Shown one piece after another: positions 1 to 5,420 of a stretch of 9,884 bases of DNA. Position numbers and translations under genes: made by a program. The DNA comes from an uncultured Elusimicrobium sp. (GTDB lineage: Bacteria > Elusimicrobiota > Elusimicrobia > Elusimicrobiales > Elusimicrobiaceae), in contig CAMGSK010000050.1 of assembly GCA_946061795.1 (NCBI GenBank), positions 1 to 9,884 on the forward strand, written 5' to 3'. How positions within the stretch are numbered: position 1 is the first letter of the stretch; every line of letters starts with the position of its first letter. The notes beneath the pieces are model-generated. The model saw nothing but the letters and a program-made list of their open reading frames with translations. It was not told the DNA's origin and did not search any database.

Positions 1-2
1 TG

Positions 3-704
3 ACAAGCGTATTCCAAGCTTATAACGGCAAACCCAGTTATCAGGATTGCGATTACAAAAACATTTTAGAAAATAAAACAAAAGAAGATTACAACCGACT
101 GTTTGGGAACAAAGCGGATATCACTAACGATAAGGTCAGCGAAATGATTTTGGCGATCAACTTATACGATGCCATACAAGAGCAAGTGAAAGCTTACACT
201 GACTGCATACGCATTTTAGATATGTTTCATACACAGCCCCATAATGAAAACTGGCTAAACCGCTTTAAAACAGCAAGCCAAAAAATACTGTTTTTCAGCA
301 ATAATATTCGGCAAACCATCTGCCAAGCAAATTCTTATGCAGAATTACAACAAGTCATAGATATCTTTCGCGAGTACAGTCTGTTAACCAGAGGCAGTTA
401 TTTACTAACAGCACTTTTTCGCTTTATTTTGATAAAAAACAATTATATTAATTCTATATTGAAAGACAATTTATTTGCCAACAGAGAATTTATCAAAGAT
501 AAAATTGTAATAAAATGGATAAGAAATTTATTTAAAGGTTACGTCTTGGTAACATTTAAAGAATTAAACAAAAAATCACCCATATCCGCAGAATCATTCT
601 ATAAACGACAAGGGATTTTTAACCAAATAACGAACTTTATTGACCGACAGGTTTTAGAGGAAGATGTTAATTTTACTGAAAAATTTCCGTTAAACATCAA
701 TTAA
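3..704 (+). CDS. Hypothetical protein, 5'-truncated by the window edge, AT-rich
   Basis: The frame is open from base 3 with no stop upstream of the first ATG (144). The 47 codons before that ATG read as ordinary polar protein sequence (start TSVFQAYNGK), so I take the gene to begin outside the window; 233 residues are visible. I do not recognise the family. The visible part looks mostly helical, rich in Asn, Lys, Ile and Phe. A moderately hydrophobic stretch around visible residues 128-140 (LLTALFRFILIKN) is too polar to call a membrane span. There are four Cys and no catalytic motif I can name. Base composition is clearly more AT-rich than every downstream gene, which hints at horizontal acquisition or an accessory locus. 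If translation started at 144 the product would be 186 residues; an AAGG lies about 10 bases upstream, a weak case. A decayed cistron seems to follow directly. Confidence 0.6.
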   Translation, partial: TSVFQAYNGKPSYQDCDYKNILENKTKEDYNRLFGNKADITNDKVSEMILAINLYDAIQEQVKAYTDCIRILDMFHTQPHNENWLNRFKTASQKILFFSNNIRQTICQANSYAELQQVIDIFREYSLLTRGSYLLTALFRFILIKNNYINSILKDNLFANREFIKDKIVIKWIRNLFKGYVLVTFKELNKKSPISAESFYKRQGIFNQITNFIDRQVLEEDVNFTEKFPLNIN

Positions 705-758
705 GGAGAAAACATAAGAATATTTTTAATAAGTTTTCACAGCAGTATCCCACATTAA
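703..758 (+). pseudogene. Remnant of a following cistron (ribosome binding site plus 14-codon frame starting ATA)
   Basis: AAGGAG (703-708) overlaps the stop codon of the preceding gene, as in a translationally coupled operon. Five bases later, where a start codon belongs, the sequence reads ATA (714-716). It continues in frame as IRIFLISFHSSIPH and stops at TAA (756-758). A single ATA-to-ATG change would give a typical gene start (MRIFLIS...). No longer open frame continues from it. The simplest reading is a second gene of this AT-rich unit that was truncated and lost its start codon. It could also be chance similarity in AT-rich DNA. Confidence 0.3.
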
Positions 759-761
759 ATG

Positions 762-806
762 CTTAGAACTTTTTGGGATTTTTCCCTTAATTTCTAAGTA
801 TTTTTT
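762..806 (+). terminator. Hairpin with T-run downstream of the AT-rich gene
   Basis: CTTAGAA (762-768) pairs with TTCTAAG (792-798), and an inner GGGA/TCCC pair (775-778 / 783-786) sits between them. A T-rich run (801-806) follows directly. An overlapping AT-only hairpin, AAGTATTT (796-803) with AAATACTT (809-816), shares this tail. The stem is AT-rich and interrupted, so termination may be inefficient. Its position after the AT-rich plus-strand gene fits. Confidence 0.45.
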
Positions 807-825
807 ATAAATACTTCGCAGAATG

Positions 826-845
826 CCCCGGGCATAAGCCCGGGG
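826..845. terminator. GC-rich hairpin between convergent genes
   Basis: CCCCGGGC (826-833) and GCCCGGGG (838-845) form a perfect 8-bp stem with loop ATAA. On the plus strand it is followed by TGTTTCATTT, an imperfect T-rich tail; on the minus strand no T-run follows immediately. It lies in the convergent gap between the AT-rich plus-strand gene and the minus-strand AhpD-fold gene, so it probably insulates the two. Plus-strand function is better supported. Confidence 0.55.
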
Positions 846-936
846 TGTTTCATTTATATGTCTCAGCGATTAAAGTCTCATTTCCCGGCTCTCCGGCAAG
901 GCCGGCACAGGAAACACGCTTAAGTATAAATAATTG

Positions 937-1644
937 TCATTGGCGGACAATCTCTTTCAGCACCTCTAATCCATTTATGCCTTTTTTGCGTCCCAGTTCT
1001 TGTTTGACTACGGCGCAAACGCCTTCAATTTGCTCCGAAGAAACCCCTACATTGATAGCCAGTCCCATGTGGGCGCGCAGCTGCGGGTTTACATTGCCCA
1101 GTGCCGTTAAAAAAGACACTGTGGCCAACTCCCGCTGCTTATCCGTCAGCACGCCACGGGCGAAGATATCGGCAAATAAATGTTCTTTCAAAAACGTATC
1201 CGTATCTTGGACAAATGCCGCCGGACGGCTGGGAATATCCTGGCCCATTAAACGGGCCAGATTTTGGCGGCCAAGTTCGTATTTGTCAGTTCCGGCCGGA
1301 ATTTGGGCGGGAGTCTGGCCCGATTCGTCCTGTTTACCTTGTGCGGCACGCGCTTGAACCACTTGTTCCAACGTAGCCGACGCGTTCAAACAGCGTGGGA
1401 AACCCGTGTAAGCGTACAATTGCAGTACCATTTCTTTTAATTCGTTTACCGTCCAGCCTTCGTCCAAAGCGCGGTTGAACGCGGCGCTGAGTTTGGGCAA
1501 ATCACCCACTGCCGCCGTAGCGGCCGCCGCCGCAAAGGCCTGCTCTTTGGACGTTAAATTGGTTGCGGCTTGTTTCCAATTATAAGCATGCAACGCTCCG
1601 GAACCAATCAGTCCGGCGGCCATAACAGTCATTAATTTTTTCAT
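937..1644 (-). CDS. Exported carboxymuconolactone decarboxylase (AhpD-fold) family protein
   Basis: The 235-residue product begins with a signal peptide (MKKLMTVMAAGLIGSGALHA, cleavage likely near residue 20), so it should act outside the cytoplasm. Two AhpD-like helical repeats follow. The first, about residues 32-100, holds the family motif GFPRCLNA (81-88) with Cys85. The second, about 148-232, has the FADIFARGVLTDKQRELATVS-type core, His192 and Cys210, but its equivalent of the G-F-P-R motif is degenerate (KKGING). A CXXC peroxidase pair as in AhpD is absent, so the reaction cannot be assigned; relatives act in antioxidant defence or decarboxylate lactones. The start is supported by GGGAGA about nine bases upstream. 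It is separated from the upstream aldo/keto reductase by a terminator and has its own promoter with the same operator-like palindrome as the flavoprotein operon, which implies co-regulation. Confidence 0.85.
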   Translation of the reverse strand: MKKLMTVMAAGLIGSGALHAYNWKQAATNLTSKEQAFAAAAATAAVGDLPKLSAAFNRALDEGWTVNELKEMVLQLYAYTGFPRCLNASATLEQVVQARAAQGKQDESGQTPAQIPAGTDKYELGRQNLARLMGQDIPSRPAAFVQDTDTFLKEHLFADIFARGVLTDKQRELATVSFLTALGNVNPQLRAHMGLAINVGVSSEQIEGVCAVVKQELGRKKGINGLEVLKEIVRQ

Positions 1645-1677
1645 ACAAGTATTCTCCCGTTTGATCGTGTTTCCTTT

Positions 1678-1708
1678 ATTATAAATACTGGAGTTAACTC
1701 TAAGTCAA
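1678..1708 (-). promoter_or_regulatory. MerR-type promoter/operator of the AhpD-fold gene
   Basis: Reading the minus strand: -35 TTGACT (1703-1708), a 19-base spacer, and -10 TATAAT (1678-1683). The spacer contains the perfect palindrome GAGTTAACTC (1691-1700). Spacers of 19-20 bp with an internal dyad are the hallmark of promoters activated by MerR-family regulators, which bind between -35 and -10 and untwist the DNA. Spacer length and dyad placement match the promoter at 3211-3241 exactly. The regulator itself is not in the window. Confidence 0.75.
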
Positions 1709-1710
1709 GC

Positions 1711-1737
1711 AAAAAAATCGGGCGCCGCCAGCGCCCG
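1711..1737 (-). terminator. Strong intrinsic terminator of the flavoprotein-aldo/keto reductase operon
   Basis: On the minus strand CGGGCGC pairs with GCGCCCG (1731-1737 with 1719-1725) around a five-base loop and runs into A then seven T (complement of A1711-1717). It starts about 10 bases after the aldo/keto reductase stop codon. It ends just upstream of the -35 box of the next gene, so the AhpD-fold gene must be transcribed from its own promoter. Confidence 0.9.
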
Positions 1738-1746
1738 TAATAGTTT

Positions 1747-2634
1747 CTACCAATTTTTCTTTTCTTTGGCAGCGTCATGCTGATGTTTGCGCTCTTCCAC
1801 CATTTTAACGAACCATTCCACCATGTTCGGGTCCTGATGCGAAAAGAAAGAACTGGTTTGTTTATCCAACCCGCTGATTTTCTGTATATCTTCTTCAGAT
1901 AAGGCAAAATCAAACACGTTGAAATTTTCTTCCATTCTTTCTTTATGCGTGGATTTGGGAATAACCACCACCCCGTTTTGAATATGCCAGCGCAAAATAA
2001 CCTGCGCGGCCGTTTTGCCGTATTTCTTGCCGATTTCCGTCAGCGCAGGGTTGGTGAACATATCGCCGCGCCCTTCGCCAAACGGAGCCCAGGCTTCCAA
2101 CTGAATATGGTACTTCTCGGCCCATTTCTTCAGTTCCGTTTGCTGGTTAAATGGATGCGTTTCCATTTGGTTGACCATGGGTTTAATGCGGCAAAAAGAG
2201 GCTATGTCCACCATGCGGTCCGCATAGAAGTTGGAAATACCGATGGCGCGGATTTTGCCTTCGTCATACAGATCTTCCAACGCGCGGTAGGCGCCGTAAT
2301 AATCGGCAAACGGCTGGTGCAAAAGCATTAAATCCACATAGTCGGTTTGCAATTTTTCAAGCGACGTAAGAACGGATTTTTTGGCTTCTTCGTATCCATA
2401 AAACTCCACCCACACTTTGGAAGTCAGAAACAGGTCCTTACGGGCGATGCCGGATTTGGCCACCGCGCGGCCTACGCCCTCTTCGTTAAAATAACTTTGA
2501 GCCGTATCAATAGAGCGGTAGCCGACGCTTAACGCGTCCGACACACACCTCTCGCATTCATCCGCGGGAACCTGATATACTCCGTAGCCTAAAATTGGCA
2601 TTTTTACGCCATTGTTTAATGTAATGTATTCCAT
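1747..2634 (-). CDS. Aldo/keto reductase
   Basis: A 295-residue cytoplasmic NAD(P)H-dependent oxidoreductase that reduces aldehydes or ketones to alcohols. All three family signatures are present: GYRSIDTAQSYFNEEGVG at residues 38-55, the TDYVDLMLLH block at 97-106, and the cofactor-phosphate loop IPKSTHKERMEEN at 225-237. The catalytic tetrad is complete: Asp43, Tyr48, Lys73 and His106. Length and (beta/alpha)8 pattern are those of AKR3/AKR5-type enzymes such as 2,5-diketo-gluconate reductase relatives; the true substrate cannot be read from sequence. The C-terminus has a Lys/Glu-rich tail after about residue 280. A ribosome binding site (GGAGAA) precedes the ATG. The gene follows the flavodoxin-fold gene by 19 bases, so the two are co-transcribed. 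With the MerR-type promoter upstream, a role in clearing reactive aldehydes or in redox stress is a reasonable inference. Confidence 0.93.
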   Translation of the reverse strand: MEYITLNNGVKMPILGYGVYQVPADECERCVSDALSVGYRSIDTAQSYFNEEGVGRAVAKSGIARKDLFLTSKVWVEFYGYEEAKKSVLTSLEKLQTDYVDLMLLHQPFADYYGAYRALEDLYDEGKIRAIGISNFYADRMVDIASFCRIKPMVNQMETHPFNQQTELKKWAEKYHIQLEAWAPFGEGRGDMFTNPALTEIGKKYGKTAAQVILRWHIQNGVVVIPKSTHKERMEENFNVFDFALSEEDIQKISGLDKQTSSFFSHQDPNMVEWFVKMVEERKHQHDAAKEKKNW

Positions 2635-2653
2635 ATTGAAGTTCTCCTTCCAT

Positions 2654-3190
2654 TTAAATATTGCGTCCTATTTCGTAAGCTTCCTGCATGGCGGGCTTGC
2701 CGGAGACTTCGCCTTTTCCGTACACGCCTTTGCCGTAAATGACTCCGCCTTCTTTAGAACCTTTCAAACATGCGGCCAGTCCGCGGAAACATTCCAGCGT
2801 ACAATCCATTACTGTGGCGGAATCCTCGGCGGAAGACATAATGTAATAGAACGTTTTGTTCGGGATATCCAGCCAGCGCGCGACGGTACGGTCAATCAAC
2901 GCTTTCATCTGCGCGTCAATAGAGTAAAAGTACACCGGGCTCGCCATAACGATCACGTCCGCCGCTTGCATTTTATCCAATATTTCGGCCATATCGTCCT
3001 TAACGGCGCATTCGCCGTTATGGTCCTTGCAATAATAACAGGCGTTGCAGTAGCCGATTTTTTTGTCACGCAGGAAAATTTTTTCCGCGTCATGACCGGC
3101 CTCTTTTGCGCCGCGCAAGAACTGGTCACACAGCAAATCCGAATTGCCGCCTTTGCGCGGGCTGCCTGATAAAATAAGTACTTTTTTCAC
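2654..3190 (-). CDS. Flavodoxin-fold NAD(P)H-dependent oxidoreductase with iron-sulfur-type Cys cluster
   Basis: A 178-residue cytoplasmic flavoprotein. The N-terminal GSPRKGGNS (residues 9-17) is the FMN-phosphate loop of the NADPH-dependent FMN reductase / flavodoxin-like family, and SPVYFYS (84-90) is the second flavin-contact loop. Between them lies a compact cysteine cluster, Cys48-X2-Cys51-X2-Cys54-X6-Cys61, followed by the common KDDM. This spacing resembles the cluster of iron-sulfur flavoproteins (ISF), where it binds 4Fe-4S; some relatives keep similar cysteines without a proven cluster. It likely transfers electrons from a reduced nicotinamide or ferredoxin to quinones or other acceptors. 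The start is GTG (3188-3190), chosen because AGGAG lies five bases upstream and the flavin loop begins nine residues in. It is first in an operon with the aldo/keto reductase, under the MerR-type promoter at 3211-3241. Confidence 0.88.
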   Translation of the reverse strand: MKKVLILSGSPRKGGNSDLLCDQFLRGAKEAGHDAEKIFLRDKKIGYCNACYYCKDHNGECAVKDDMAEILDKMQAADVIVMASPVYFYSIDAQMKALIDRTVARWLDIPNKTFYYIMSSAEDSATVMDCTLECFRGLAACLKGSKEGGVIYGKGVYGKGEVSGKPAMQEAYEIGRNI

Positions 3191-3210
3191 AATTGCTCCT
3201 CTTTGAAATT

Positions 3211-3241
3211 ATTATATTGTATAGAGTTTACTCCAGGTCAA
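3211..3241 (-). promoter_or_regulatory. MerR-type promoter/operator of the flavoprotein-aldo/keto reductase operon
   Basis: Minus strand: -35 TTGACC (3236-3241), 19-base spacer, -10 TATAAT (3211-3216). The near-palindrome GAGTTTACTC (3224-3233) starts eight bases from the -10 box, the same offset as in the 1678-1708 promoter. The -35 overlaps the TGA stop codon of the upstream alpha/beta hydrolase gene, and no terminator separates them, so low-level read-through is also possible. The architecture indicates control by a MerR-family activator encoded elsewhere. Confidence 0.78.
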
Positions 3242-4290
3242 TTTAACTTTTTGGCTTTCAGCCATGCGGCTAACAAGTCCGCCAGTTGTGCATTGTTTTT
3301 TTCCATAAACAGAAAATGCGTATTGCCGTAAATGCCGATTTTAGGCAGTTCCACCAGCGTCGCATTACCGCCGTTTTTATTAACGTTTTCTACAAATTTG
3401 CGCGCCATTTGTAAGCGTACGCGCCAGTTTTCATCGCCCAGGTTTTGGGAAATTTCTTCCGGGATATAATCCCCAAAATACAAGACAAGGGGAATACGGG
3501 TAAGTTTTAAAAAATCTTCGCGCGAAACGGGAATCGGGGCAGTACCGCCCGTGAGCCCGTCAATAGCCGGGGGCAAATCATCTTCCGGGAATACAAATGC
3601 GCCCGGTTCATAGGCCGCTATCCCGCGCACGTTTGGGCTTTGAATAGCCGCCAGCCACCCGAGCACTCCGCCCGCACTGTGCGTGACCAGCACGGAGGGC
3701 GCCGTTTTATCGACTGTCTGTGCCACCGTCTGTGCATCGCCTGCGCCGGAACCTAAATTCGGCGTCATCAAACGGAAAAATTGGTCCAACGCTTCTGTTC
3801 CTTCCGGGAACTGTACGTCTTTGTTAAATTTGGGCCAAATCCCCATACGCCAGATATCAAACCAAAACATTTCGTCCGCTACGGGTCTGACCGTCTTTTC
3901 CGCCGTTGTGCGGCCGGCACGGCCGCGGCCCGGCAGGTCCATTACATACACGGGATAGCGGTGTTTTAGCATAAGGGTGGCAAAGCCGTCCCGTCCGTCG
4001 GGCGTGCTCTGCCATACAGAGCCGGAGCCACCATAGCCGTGTACAAAAACAAGTGCGTGTCGTTTGGCGTGCGCAGGAATTTGGTATTCCACAAACGCAT
4101 GATCCGCACGATAAGACTGTCCGGTTTCTTCCTGCTCCGCCCAGCCGACAAACTTGGAATTGTCATACGCTCCGGGACGGGTGAGCACCGTTCCCCCAAC
4201 CGTAAAATTCCCCTGCTTGCTGATAACCGTATGCGCAGCACATCCGGACAGCAGCGCGGCAAATGCCACAAATATCATGAATTTTTTCAT
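3238..4290 (-). CDS. Lipoprotein alpha/beta hydrolase
   Basis: A 350-residue protein starting with a lipoprotein signal: MKKFMIFVAFAALLSGC, lipobox LSG|C with Cys17, so it is lipid-anchored outside the cytoplasm. The alpha/beta-hydrolase core follows: oxyanion-hole motif HGYGG (84-88), the VMDLPGRGRAG loop (116-126), nucleophile motif THSAGG with Ser205 (203-208), and the C-terminal GNTHFLF with catalytic His325. The acid is either Glu228 (AYEPG, after strand 6) or Asp274 (YFGD, after strand 7). The nucleophile elbow begins with Thr where most relatives have Gly (GHSxGG), a tolerated variation. Likely an esterase or related hydrolase; substrate unknown. AAAGGGGA about five bases before the ATG supports the start. 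It lies between the broken LysR gene and the flavoprotein operon on the same strand. I could not find a convincing promoter for it. Confidence 0.85.
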   Translation of the reverse strand: MKKFMIFVAFAALLSGCAAHTVISKQGNFTVGGTVLTRPGAYDNSKFVGWAEQEETGQSYRADHAFVEYQIPAHAKRHALVFVHGYGGSGSVWQSTPDGRDGFATLMLKHRYPVYVMDLPGRGRAGRTTAEKTVRPVADEMFWFDIWRMGIWPKFNKDVQFPEGTEALDQFFRLMTPNLGSGAGDAQTVAQTVDKTAPSVLVTHSAGGVLGWLAAIQSPNVRGIAAYEPGAFVFPEDDLPPAIDGLTGGTAPIPVSREDFLKLTRIPLVLYFGDYIPEEISQNLGDENWRVRLQMARKFVENVNKNGGNATLVELPKIGIYGNTHFLFMEKNNAQLADLLAAWLKAKKLN

Positions 4291-4319
4291 TGGTTCCCCT
4301 TTTGCATATACTAATAAAG

Positions 4320-4341
4320 AAAAAAACCAAACAGAAGTTTG
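4320..4341 (-). terminator. Hairpin terminator after the LysR-type gene
   Basis: On the minus strand CAAAC and GTTTG (4337-4341 with 4328-4332) form a short stem with loop TTCT, extendable by a G-T and an A-T pair. A run of T follows (complement of A4320-4326). It lies about 50 bases after the LysR stop codon and only 30 bases before the hydrolase start. The stem is short, so it may be a weak terminator or an attenuator for the hydrolase gene. Confidence 0.6.
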
Positions 4342-4389
4342 ATTTTAAATAAGGGTTTAAAGGAAAACCTTATAATACCGACGGAGGAG

Positions 4390-4995
4390 TCAGAACAGTT
4401 TGGAGGGACGGACAGATTGGACAGCGTTCAAAAAAGCCTGCACCTGCGGGGACGGAGAGGGCGAAAACATAAGTCCGAACGGAAGCGTATATTCCCAGTT
4501 CACGGGAACGGTTTTCAAAAGCGGGTGGACGTTATCCCAATTTTCTATCGTCATTAAAAGACAGCCTTGCGTTTCGCAACGGTTAAACACGCTTAAATCA
4601 TAAAATGGGAAATCCACAATTTCCAACTGCGGGCACCTTCGGGCGAGATCGGCGCGCAGCGCGTCAATACGTTTAAAACCGTTGCGTTTTAAAAGAAGCA
4701 GTTTTTGTCCGTTAAGGTCGCTTAGGCGCAGCGCCTTCTTGGACGCAAGCGGATGATGCCGCGAAACCGCGCAGCATACGGAAGCTTGAAAAAGTTCTAA
4801 CATTTTACATCCGTACGCCGAAGAGAATCCCTCATCAATCAACCCCGCCACCACGTCTATATTCTCACCCAAACGGCTTAAAATTCCGCGGGCGTTTTCC
4901 GGCGTGTTTTCAAACGAAACGAGCTGGATTTTCAAATCCGGGTTTTCTTTTTGAATATGCGGCCACAAATCCAGCAAAAAACGGCTGGGCGTCAT
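4390..4995 (-). pseudogene. LysR-type regulator, effector-binding (C-terminal) portion, frameshifted from the DNA-binding part
   Basis: This 201-codon frame is the inducer-binding half of a LysR-type transcriptional regulator. It starts MTPSRFLLDLWPHIQ, which in intact relatives directly follows an RIG-T-S-P linker and forms the first strand of the periplasmic-binding-protein-like domain. It continues with the family blocks ENTPENARGIL, VVAGLIDEGF, CCAVSRHHPLASK, and near the end LPFGLMFSPSPSPQVQAFLNAVQ. No further stop or frameshift interrupts it. Its ATG overlaps the stop codon of the DNA-binding half (TGATG at 4993-4997), and no ribosome binding site precedes it. Together the two halves add up to 301 residues, the normal LysR length. 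I read it as one gene broken by loss of a single base. Coupled translation of two separate subunits, or a sequencing error, remain possible. Confidence 0.8.
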
Positions 4996-5297
4996 CAGAG
5001 ACGGCCGATACGCACCGGCTCCGGCCCCGCGGCTTTGGCCGCCTGGCGCGCACGCTCAACGCTTTGACGCCAATATTCCAGCATGTATTTGGCGTCTTTA
5101 TAAAACGATTCTCCTGCACGCGTTAGCGTCAGCCCCCGCGGACTGCGGACAAACAATTTTACTTTCAATTTGTTTTCCAACAAATTCATCTGCTGGATAA
5201 GCGCGCTGGGAGACACAAACGCTTTTTGGGCCGCCTTGGAAAAGCTGCCCAATTCCGCCGTTTGGATGAAAGAGTGAAGTTGTTTGTTGTCAGGCAT
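4995..5297 (-). pseudogene. LysR-type regulator, DNA-binding (N-terminal) portion, ends at a frameshift
   Basis: The helix-turn-helix half of a LysR-type regulator. From Met (5297) it reads MPDNKQLHSFIQTAELGSFS, with the winged helix at about residues 5-62, including KAAQKAFVSPSALIQQM and the wing LFVRSPRGLTLTRAG. The linker helix runs to about residue 92, and then the frame stops at TGA after RIGRL. I chose ATG 5297 because family members begin four to six residues before this first helix. Upstream in-frame TTG 5321 and GTG 5387 would add non-conserved residues, and none has a strong ribosome binding site. If nothing corrects the frame, the product is a 100-residue DNA-binding fragment without its inducer domain. 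It is transcribed divergently from the family 3 glycosidase and in the same direction as the hydrolase, the usual settings for a LysR target. Confidence 0.8.
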
Positions 5298-5303
5298 ACT
5301 TAT

Positions 5304-5317
5304 ATTATACGTATAAT
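5304..5317. promoter_or_regulatory. Perfect 14-base palindrome with TATAAT on both strands, beside the LysR start
   Basis: ATTATACGTATAAT is fully self-complementary and gives a TATAAT -10 hexamer on each strand. It sits six bases from the LysR start codon, in the gap between the divergent LysR and glycosidase genes. LysR proteins commonly bind AT-rich interrupted dyads here to repress their own gene. If it is the LysR -10 box, the transcript would have almost no leader. No good -35 element is visible at the right distance in either direction. Confidence 0.4.
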
Positions 5318-5359
5318 CCAAACGTTCCTGGAGAGAATCCTTCCTGACAAAGTCTCCTC

Positions 5360-5388
5360 TTGACCTCTTCGGACGCTTGTAGTACACT
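5360..5388 (+). promoter_or_regulatory. Sigma-70-type promoter for the family 3 glycoside hydrolase
   Basis: TTGACC (5360-5365), a 17-base spacer and TACACT (5383-5388) match the consensus hexamers well at ideal spacing. Transcription would begin near 5395, giving a leader of about 26 bases before the ATG at 5421. No obvious ribosome binding site is visible in that leader. Confidence 0.6.
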
Positions 5389-5420
5389 TTGTATAAGCGT
5401 TTTTTCTGATTATCACCGTT

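Noticed and set aside
885..917. CCGGC/GCCGG and GTGTTTC/GAAACAC inverted repeats as terminator of the AhpD-fold gene
   Set aside because: The stems are short or widely spaced, and no T-run follows on the minus strand. A six-bp ATTGTC/GACAAT hairpin over the stop codon is equally weak, so I could not choose a terminator for that gene.
845..1376. Plus-strand open frames across the AhpD-fold gene
   Set aside because: They are antisense to a well-supported gene, have no ribosome binding site and give Ser/Pro/Arg-rich translations typical of shadow frames.
2612..3169. Long plus-strand frame (185 codons) over the flavodoxin-fold gene
   Set aside because: It is antisense to a gene with clear FMN-binding and cysteine motifs, and its own translation shows no domain.
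4990..5000. Phase-variable tract at the LysR break
   Set aside because: The only repeat is TCTCT, too short for slipped-strand variation.
4985..5005. Programmed ribosomal frameshift as explanation of the LysR break
   Set aside because: No slippery heptamer or homopolymer lies at the junction (only TCTCTGATG), and no stimulatory stem is evident; a simple one-base loss explains it better.
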